From positions 13,278,747 to 13,342,746 of the forward strand of contig JAPTYO010000011.1 in NCBI GenBank assembly GCA_036873135.1: a stretch of DNA of 64,000 bases, read 5' to 3'. This DNA comes from Clarkia xantiana subsp. parviflora. Taxonomy: Eukaryota > Streptophyta > Magnoliopsida > Myrtales > Onagraceae. This document shows, in pieces, positions 55,978-64,000 of this stretch. The notes under the pieces were generated by a model. It was not told the DNA's origin. It made no database searches and saw only the letters and a program-made list of their open reading frames with translations. The stretch's first letter is position 1; each line of letters opens with the position of its first letter. Made by a program: the position numbers and the translations under genes.

Positions 55978-57985
55978 ACATCACAATACCACTGGCACCG
56001 GCCATATCGGAAATTGCCCCAATTTTGATGTCCTTGCACATGGGGAATCGTGTCACCAGTTATGTAGTAGACAATAAAAACGATGTAACCTAAGTTTCCA
56101 TACAAAGTAAAATTAAATGGCATTCACTAGATCTATACACTTGATGAGGCAAGTAATCCCACTGTTTGCGGAACTGCAGAAAATTCTATTTGACTCGTCA
56201 TGCCGCAACATCATATGTCTAGGCCGCATTGCATGTGGTTTGTGTTATTCGTGTTTACCTATTGCAAGGTATTGGAAAATTTTAGTTGCATGGGCAACTA
56301 TTATATATATATTCTTCATAACTTAATTGAGTTTTCTCATTAATAATTAATTTATTATATATATTAAACTTCTTTATTTGAGTGGTTATAATTAGTATCG
56401 GAGTCAGACTTTGGATTGATAGATTTAGAAAAATTAGTTGTAAAACTCTTATTCAACGTGGCAGCAAAAACTTAAAATGGTGTTTAGAAAAAGTTAGCTA
56501 TGACTAACGAGGACTTTGATCACCTTAAGGGTGATAAACGTTATGATCTATACATATTATAAAATACAAAACTTATATCACATTTTAGACAACAAAGGTT
56601 GTATAGACAACAATTGTTGTGTCTATAAACAAAATTAGTCATCCCATCTAATACATTAATAAATTATTAGGTTGGACTCTTTCATTTGGTAACAGTTTGA
56701 TATTGTTGAAACAAATTGAAGTTATTTTTTCCTCAGCGATTATAATTATATCTTAGTAGTAGCGTAATTGTATTCTCGGCATGCACTGATCTATCATAGC
56801 TAAGTTGTCACGATATGTTGATTTGGTATCCGTCTTTACGCTAGCTAATTAATACGACGATTTTTCATTCTTTATCGAAGTAGGGTGGTTCTGAAACCTA
56901 TTCCCCCAATAAGTATCTTTCCTCTCTAAACTAATTTGAGCATAAACACATCATGTGTGATGTCATTAGATATTAGGCATTACACACCTATTTCTCTTAC
57001 ATTTGATTATCACGAATTCAGGGGGTGGATCTATTCATCACAAGCGAGATAAATTGTCCCACTTTTTCTAATATAATAGATAGATAGATAGATACATTTC
57101 GTGTGTATATTATATATAAAAAATATAATAAATTATGATATAAAATATAGTGTTTGAATTCCTCATTTCTTAAAATAAATTTACATTTAGATTTTATATA
57201 TTATTTTTCTTAAACTCGCGATTTATACTTATGTCCGCCCATTAGTTAGTATTTGTATTCCTCTGTTTACTTAAAAAAATAAAGTAAGAAATCCGTACTG
57301 TGAATAGTTACTGAAGTGTATATACGTGTCACTTAATGATGTTGAGAAAGTGATGGTTTAGTGGTCGGTATTGCTCCATACCATTGCGTACTGTCCTTCC
57401 TTCTTCATGTGAGATGTTGTATCATATGTGTTTGATGAGATGAGATTAGCTAGAGATCCATTCGCATCGATCAGTTTTTGTTTCTTTTTTGGAAAACGAC
57501 AATCTAGTCATGATATTGCTCAACAGCAATTTAGTTCTACGTACTTTTATTATTAACTAGTTGTTCACGTATGCGTAATACGCGTATCGATTATTTAAGT
57601 TTTAAAAATACAAAATTTATTATAATATTTGATTAGTACATGGCTAGTTGAGGGTTGCGAGAAATAGATTTCTGTGATTGAAAAGAACGACACAACGTAA
57701 TTTAAAACGGAATAAATAAAAAAGGTTAATTACTTACAAAATTAACTATTTTTTTCAATTACCGTATTAAATTAGTCTTACATGTATATATATTTACAGA
57801 TAGAACTAATATTGAGTTGGATCGCGCATGACGTGGGTTATTAACGACATAGTTGTATCTAACTCATGAACTTGAGTAGTGAAAAATGTAAACCCGTACT
57901 TAACTACTTAGAGTTATCGCGGGAGCAATTTGAGCTATACTACACTATCCATGTTTTATACTATAATACCAACAAAATTGATTTA
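55978..57985. other. AT-rich stretch without recognised gene
   Basis: No domain or element recognised. It holds a small GATA repeat near 57080-57100. The 69-codon frame at 56117-56326 has no recognisable homology. Confidence 0.5.
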
Positions 57986-57989
57986 ACGC

Positions 57990-58870
57990 TAAAGGAAAAT
58001 TCAATTCATTAAAATATAAAGATTATAGTTGACTTTACATCAATTACTTATTTAACTACTAATTAGGTTGTACAAAATTTGATTAATTTGAAAGACGGAA
58101 GAACTAAATTAATAGTTTGAGACCCTAAATGTTGGTCGGTGAGTAACATGTTATCCGTAAAAATGTCAAATTCAAGAACTGTGGTTGACCCATATTTTGA
58201 CACTTTATATGATTTGACAAGTGAATGATCGATGAGATACAAAAAATCTCAACACATACTCGAAGTTTGCACGAGTTGAGTACATATCGTACTTTGGGGG
58301 TGACTCAAATTTGTAGGTATATTGCATTAAGAAGTTAATGATAATTAATGAACATGTAAGTTAAGCGACCTTAGCAAAAAAATTAATGCGATTACTAATG
58401 AAATTTTTAATAATACTCAAATATAGTAGGGACTAAATCATCAATTTTTTAAATCACTAATGTCTGAAGTGTATACTTGAATTCACCTTAACTATTTATT
58501 CAACAACTAATTAGGATATACTAATATGGTTGAATTTACAAACACAAGAACTAAATCAATAGTTTGAGTCAATAAGTACTGAACATTGAGTAACATCATA
58601 TATGTAAAGTCAAACTTAAATAGCCACATTTGATCCATATTTTGATATGTTATATGAGTTGGCAAGTGACTGATTTATGTGATAGAAAATTGTCAACAGA
58701 CGGAACTTCCAAAAATATGTGATATGGTGAATGAAAAAATGCATGCACTCAACATTTGCACATATTGAATGCATATCATATGTTAAGACTGACTTTAATT
58801 GATAAGTATATTGGATTGAGAAGTTAATAATAACTACGGTGTCCTGCCAATTAAGTGATCTTAAAAATAA
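57990..58870. repeat. Old ~450-bp tandem duplication
   Basis: Two diverged direct copies, about 57990-58430 and 58440-58870. Paired landmarks at a 440-455-base offset include ACTAATTAGG (58057 and 58505), AGAACTAAAT.AATAGTTTGAG, GA.CCATATTTTGA and AGAAGTTAATGATAA/AGAAGTTAATAATAA. No coding potential. Confidence 0.75.
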
Positions 58871-58967
58871 AAATAACAAAATTTAACTAAATGATTTTCT
58901 TTTAATAATAGTAAAGATAAACAGATGGGTCTCAAAGAAATCATCAATTTTATAAAACGATTATATA

Positions 58968-59579
58968 TGTTGGATTTTAGGGGATAAACAGTACGGAACA
59001 TAAACACATGTACATGCTTGGTAAACGAATTACGCAGCGGAAGAGTGCACATACCTATTTTGTCGATTATGTAATCCGTAGCCCAAGGAACATCGCGAGG
59101 GAGTTCATGATCTGCCAGACGGTGTCCTGCGAGAACTCTGGTTAGGGGGAAATCCGCAGGAAATGGTCTCCACAGCAAAGCCACTTCAGTTCGGTGGATG
59201 GATGGATCTCCGGTGTGAATTGCTTGTCACAATTCGACACCTATTTGGTGTAGTGATAGGTTCGGCCGAACCCTTGATGTCAAAGGGAGAGGGAATTTCT
59301 TTGTGACAACTAAAAGGGAGACTGCGATTAACCCAAAGAAATCCCCTAACACCTCCTATTTATAAGAGAGGTGAGCAAATCCCACCTTGGGTTTAGTGCA
59401 TTAATTTGGCCGAACCTATAGCTAATATTGGGTCGGCCTTTTTGGGTCGTGCATGACCCATGGGGATTTCGGCCTAACCTGAAATCCCTTATGTGCCATA
59501 CCCCAAATTAGACTTAGTATGTTGGGCTTATATTGATGGTCTCCCTATTACGGCGACCCATTTACTCTAAAGGCCAACA
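58968..59579 (-). repeat. 3' LTR of copia fragment E
   Basis: 612 bp, TGTTGGCCTTTAG to AAAATCCAACA when read on the minus strand, related to the LTRs of A and A2. Followed on the right by the purine-rich end of the spacer. Confidence 0.82.
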
Positions 59580-60432
59580 ACTCCCACTCGTCGGAATGTG
59601 AGGGTGCTTATTAATATGTTGTCGACCAACACATCAATACTTGTTCTTCGATCCAGTCCAGTTTCTGTCTTGTTCATACGAGGTTTTCCGTGGGACCGGC
59701 AGACACAACTGACATCATGTTACTCATCGGTTATGAGTGCTGTAGCATCCGCAGAACGTTAATTCCAAACTTGTTACTTCTTTGTGCCACGTTGTACCCC
59801 TGGTCAACTGTTATTCTCCAATTGCCTAGTTTCTCCAAAGGAATACTTCTCCAAGGCATATGTACATGTATTCACAACCTTCAACAAATATCCGGCTGGT
59901 GGCCATGTAGTGAATACAAGAGTCGGAGAATGACAAATGTGCATGACCATCCCCATCGCTCATACTCGTAGTCAAAATCAACTGGTGCCCAAAACGTGGT
60001 CACTTGGTATTTTTGTTCGGGCGCTACACTCGTACACCTGGGAGCGAACATTGAGCCCAACCTTGGATATGACTTCCGAGTGGTAAGGGTACTTCAGGTG
60101 CTGCTCCATTCAGCACCCAGGATCGGTCACACGCTCAAGGTGAAGAAGTTTGTGTCCTTCAGAATCTTAAAAAGTTTACGTCTAACACAACCGAGCCTGA
60201 TCCCGTGGTCGAACGTGGCACGCGCAGTATGAATTGCGCGTCGATAGCAGAACCTTAATTTATTTTATATCAGGAATGGGAATGTCAAATGCTATCGTAT
60301 ATTCTCATTTAGCCCAGAATGTGGTGGTACACGAACTGAGTTCGTCTCGGAAATCTGCAAAACTTTAATCATCTCGTGTACCCCGAAACCAAATGACCGA
60401 TTTGCATAACCGGGTTTCTCTTTTGAAATACC
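58968..60432 (-). mobile_element. Copia fragment E (spacer and 3' LTR)
   Basis: The spacer 59580-60432 is homologous, reverse-complemented, to 39440-40281 and 40885-41729. The rest of E would lie to the right but is displaced by F and G. The short frames at 59690-59971 and 59996-60232 lie on the wrong strand and match no protein. Confidence 0.78.
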
Positions 60433-61097
60433 TGTTAGCATATGGTGATTGTGCACCGTAAATGGAAGCCCATTAATATGTATATGTTACCTAAGAAATT
60501 GGGTAATGTCACATTAGGGAAATTGGGATTGACCCAAATCCCAATTGACATGAGAGGCCAAAATCTCCATTATACTACATAGGTCGGCCGAACTTAACAA
60601 GGGGCAAAGTGGACTTTTGTCCACTTTGCTCCTCCTATAAATAACGGGTGTTAAGGTAATTCACAATTCTTCATAAGTGGTGATTTGAGAGAAAAACCCT
60701 CCTCCCTAAATACGTAATTCGGCAGAACCCCAACAAGACACCAAGAGTGTGCCAATTTGCTTCGAGCAAACACTACGGAGTTCCGTGGTGTGAGGTTCGG
60801 CCGAAACTATCTAGACCTAGGAGAGAGACTTTTAATCTCAACACTTGGGAGGAGAATAGCACTTAAGAAGGGAGGTGGGATTAAAAATCCCACCTCCTTT
60901 AGTCTAGGTCGGCGCCGAACCCATTAGGTGGGAGGCCCTATTTTAGGCCTCCCTTGTCACAAAGGATTTTAGGCCTATCCCAAAATGCCTATTGTGACCC
61001 ATTACTAATTACTTAGGTTAATGGCCTATAATTAATGGGCTACCAATTAGGGTGGCCCATATCCCCAAATGCTAACAATCCGTCCATGCCAAGAATC
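60433..61097 (+). repeat. Partial LTR F, with inverted LTR piece K inside
   Basis: F begins TGTTAGCATATGG at 60433 in E's spacer and matches the A2 LTR up to about 60787; it resumes at about 61075 (ATCCGTCCATGCCAAGAATC) and is cut by G at 61098. Between them, 60788-61074 is the 5' half of a related LTR in minus orientation (minus strand starts TGTTAGCATTTGG at 61074). K may be a truncated insertion or an inverted segment. Confidence 0.7.
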
Positions 61098-61673
61098 TGT
61101 TAGCATATGGTGACGTGGCGCCGTAATTGGTAGCCCGTTAATGCTAAGGAAATTACCTAAGTTAATTGGGTAATTGTCACATTAGGCTAATTGGGCCAAA
61201 CCAAATCCCTAATTGACATGGGAGGCCCAAAATTGGGCCTCCCCCTTAATAGCATAGGTTCGGCCGAAACTAGTCCCACATTGGTTGGAGTGGACTTTTT
61301 TCCACTCCACCAATCCTATATATAGGGGACTCACCCAAGGGGTTTATACATCATTCACAATAATAAGTACCTCCATTGAGGAACTTGAGAGAAACCCTAT
61401 CAAACCCCTTAGTTGAGATTTTCGGCACATCTTAGTCCGAGGTTCTGTCCCCGTTGAAGAATCGATCAGCGGCTTTGTTGTGGAGCTTACACCGCGTAGG
61501 ACTTCTTCTTACGAAGAACTTGTACGTGGTTCCGACCGGAGGATCAGAACTCCCTCCACGACGTTCTTGGGCAGGAAAGCTAAAAGGTATGTGTACACTA
61601 TTCCGCTGCGTAGTTAGATTACTTGCATGTACACATTTAGCATTCCGTAGTATTACGTCCCCGTAATCCAACA
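61098..61673 (+). repeat. 5' LTR of G
   Basis: 576 bp, TGTTAGCATATGG to GTAATCCAACA, with a TATA-like CTATATATAGG at about 61315-61325. Confidence 0.92.
61315..61325 (+). promoter_or_regulatory. TATA-like core promoter in G's LTR
   Basis: CTATATATAGG, at the same relative position as in D (2699-2709). Confidence 0.5.
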
Positions 61674-61674
61674 G

Positions 61675-61686
61675 TGGTATCAGAGC
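61675..61686 (+). other. Primer-binding site of G
   Basis: TGGTATCAGAGC one base after the LTR. Confidence 0.92.
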
Positions 61687-63685
61687 ATGGTTAGGAGTTC
61701 TTAAATTTTTTATAAACTGATGTTCTTAAGTTTTTGAAAAATCCGAAATTTTCATGTTCATGAACACCATGAGAAATCCGAAATATTTAAGTAAATTTCA
61801 TGTATTTGATCTTTAAAAACTTAAAATTTTCGAAATTTACATGTTTTATAGATCATAACCGAATTTTATGTTCGAATTTAAGTTTGATGTTCATGATCTT
61901 CAAGAACACCATGGTTTTATCAAGAACACCTTTTGGATTCATGATCAAGTTAGGGTTTCATCTTAAAAGTTGACAACTTTTCCAAACTTACATATTTGTG
62001 TTAATAGGGGTATTTTAGGTAAATTTTTAATTTTATTGGACACCAAGTAATGAAAAATTCGGCACAAATATTAAAAGATATATGTTTCCATTTTTAAATT
62101 TTATTAATAGGTAACTATAACTCTATAAGTTGGAAAATATGGATAGGTTCACAATATAATATTGAAATATATATTAACTATCAATATATATAGTTAAACA
62201 TAGGGTTAATATATATTGATAGAATTAGTTGCTATAAAAGATTAAAAAATATATTGTCTACATATTTTAATCCCTAAAGATATATTTGACAATAATAAAT
62301 ATATATATATATTCCAAATATTTTATGTATATATATCTATTGTTGATTGATTTACATCTTATAGATAGAATATTGACAATATTTATATATATATATATAT
62401 TAGCAATATTGGAAATTATTTTAAATAATTAATATTTCTTGGTGGCTAAGTTAAGTTTTTAGTGGACTTTAAAACCCTACTTAGCCCACAAGACATATTT
62501 CGGCCGAACCCTAGGGTTTATGGGCTGGTCCAGTTGCTAAACCGGAACGGGTAAAACCAATCTGGGTTTTCTTAATCGGGTCGACCTAGTCGGGTTGGGT
62601 CGGACCGTAGTAACTAAACTGAACCTATCCTAAACGGTTTTGAGTGATAAACCGAACCACAATCTTATTTTATTGAACTGTTTCGGACCAAACCGGATTT
62701 TTAAAATCCGCACGACTTGAACCAGATTTTAAATTGGACCGAACCAGATTTTTAAATTTCTCGAATTTTTTTAAAAATGTTCAATAAAATAGGACCTCAA
62801 ATTTTAAATCCAAAATGTTTTCGAACTTTAAATTTAACCTAAACAGTGCTCTTAGGGTTTGCGTTTTAACACGTTTTCGGTTAAAAACCCTAATACCTAG
62901 TTTCGATTATGGGGATGGATCTCAGATATGCATGTTTTTGGGACTGGATTAAATTAGTGGGCTGAATTGCAATTGTTTACTTTCTGCTACATATATATTA
63001 GAACTGTCGTCTTGACTCAGTCAAGCTAGCTGGATATTAATTGCGAGCATTGAGCTCTAGGATTTAATATATGTATTGCGCAATAGGATAGACATGCTAT
63101 GCTGATTCAAAATGCCTAGAATCCATGTCTAGAAATGTCGCATGATTGATTGTAAGCATGAATTGCAAAACAGCCCCTAATATTTTCAAAATGTTTTTTG
63201 TGCGGATGTTGCATATTTTGACACGTATGCTAGGATGTTCAAGGATAGAAAGCATGTGATAATTTACTTTACGTAGAATTATATATGCTAGGAACATTAG
63301 ACGCATGACGCGTAAGCATGTTTTGGTTTGTTCGATTTTTATGGCATAATATTGTATTATGCATGCGTAAATTATCGGATAATTCCTTTAAAAATTATAA
63401 GGGTCTTGGGAAAGCCAAGATCGGGTATACTTGTTTGAAAATTCCCGTTCCGGTAATTTGCAACATAATAACCGTTTTCAAAAGACTGATCTATTGGATT
63501 GAAGACGACGATAGTGTGAATTCTTTCACGACACCCCTTCACTCGGTTTACTAACGGTAGGTTTGGTTTAGTGAATGAAGGATCACTATTTTTCGTATTC
63601 CATCTTAATAGATAATTCGATGTTTGCAATTCTGTTAAAATGTTGTTGTTTTTCTGAATGCATAATTATCAATGTATTAGTTTTC
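61687..63685 (+). other. Untranslated leader of G
   Basis: About 2.0 kb, homologous in the inverted sense to the D leader (162-2340). Has short TA tracts (62295-62315 and 62385-62400) and CCGAACC/GGTCGG blocks. No gene. Confidence 0.8.
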
Positions 63686-64000
63686 ATGGCTAAGTCGGTA
63701 CGCTTCTATGAACCTTGCAATCTTGATGGTATTAATTATGATGAATAAAATTGGAGTGTGTGTTGAACTCTTCACTACGATTCCGAAAAGTGGAGAGGAC
63801 AAGTACGGATGAATATAGTAGTCTGTATGATTTTGACAATGAGAAATGAATGTGATAAGTTGTTTCCCCAAGAATTGGAGTAGGTTCTTTGATGATCTGA
63901 ACGCATATATGGTGATACATTCGACCTTGGTAAAAAGGGGTTGAAGAAGACTTCAATTGAAACCAGACAATGTTATAGCTTAGTATTCATTTGCATCCGC
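63686..64000 (+). pseudogene. G: damaged GAG start (partial)
   Basis: ATG at 63686 aligns with the GAG ATG of D. The first residues include NLDGINYDE, then TAA at 63746-63748. The following bases continue the homology in shifted frames to the window edge, and the same stretch is alike in A2 (35370-35660). GAG of G is therefore broken near its start. Confidence 0.6.

Larger units (their letters stand above)
61098..64000 (+). mobile_element. Copia LTR retrotransposon G, 5' part, runs off the right edge
   Basis: Complete 5' LTR (61098-61673), PBS, a ~2-kb leader and the start of a damaged gag. Same family as D. The 5 bases before the LTR are GAATC (61093-61097), which would be the TSD; the other end is outside the window. 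It interrupts LTR F. Confidence 0.9.

Noticed and set aside
1..64000. D and G as arms of one giant palindrome
   Set aside because: Same family in opposite orientation, but LTR and leader differ clearly and the flanks differ, so they are two separate insertions.
1..64000. tRNA or rRNA genes
   Set aside because: No cloverleaf-forming segments or conserved rRNA blocks recognised; tRNA-like matches are only the retroelement primer sites.

Overview
The window is plant nuclear DNA made almost entirely of nested transposable elements. I recognise no host gene, rRNA, tRNA, CRISPR array or bacterial feature. The plant assignment rests on Ty1/copia elements with the TGGTATCAGAGC (initiator-Met tRNA) primer site, Ty3/gypsy elements of the Tat/Retand type (second RNase H, antisense 3' gene), a Mutator-like foldback element, a hAT-like MITE, TATA boxes and GT-AG introns. 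The species cannot be named from this sequence.

Layout. 1-2927: the 5' part of a minus-strand copia element (D) that runs off the left edge, with an open start of GAG at the edge. 2928-42325: one deep nest. Its oldest layer is a plus-strand copia element (A; pieces at 3442-7416, 22962-25340 and 40885-42325). A was entered by L (7417-22961, TSD GTTGG), a gypsy element without genes. L's LTR was then entered by B (11667-22805, TSD CCAAC), an 11.1-kb Tat-type gypsy element. A was also entered in its 3' spacer by a second copia, A2 (25341-40879, TSD AAACC). A2's leader took a Mutator-like foldback MITE, and the last bases of that MITE took gypsy element C (26675-33566, TSD TAACC). 42326-51651: gypsy LTR pieces (M, J) and the nested element H (44439-51386, TSD CCGCC). 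51652-58967: the least repetitive part, AT-rich, with a copia-type gag remnant, a small palindrome, a solo LTR (54463-55214), a hAT-like MITE with a perfect 8-bp TSD (55444-55969) and an old ~450-bp tandem duplication. 58968-61097: copia LTR pieces E, F and K. 61098-64000: a plus-strand copia element (G) of the same family as D, running off the right edge.

How the genes relate. B carries gag, protease, RT, RNase H, a second RNase H and integrase on the minus strand, in several pieces because of stops and frameshifts. On the opposite strand, between pol and the 3' LTR, it carries a spliced gene with its own TATA box. H keeps gag-protease and the same antisense gene but has no RT or integrase. 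C keeps gag, part of pol and integrase but has lost the RT core and the antisense gene. L has only tandem arrays. These look like one gypsy superfamily at several stages of reduction, and L, C and H would need help in trans. The copia copies A and A2 both lack a recognisable integrase core between gag and RT, so that family may also be non-autonomous. The most interesting biology is the antisense gene shared by B and H, and the exact TSDs that date the nest.
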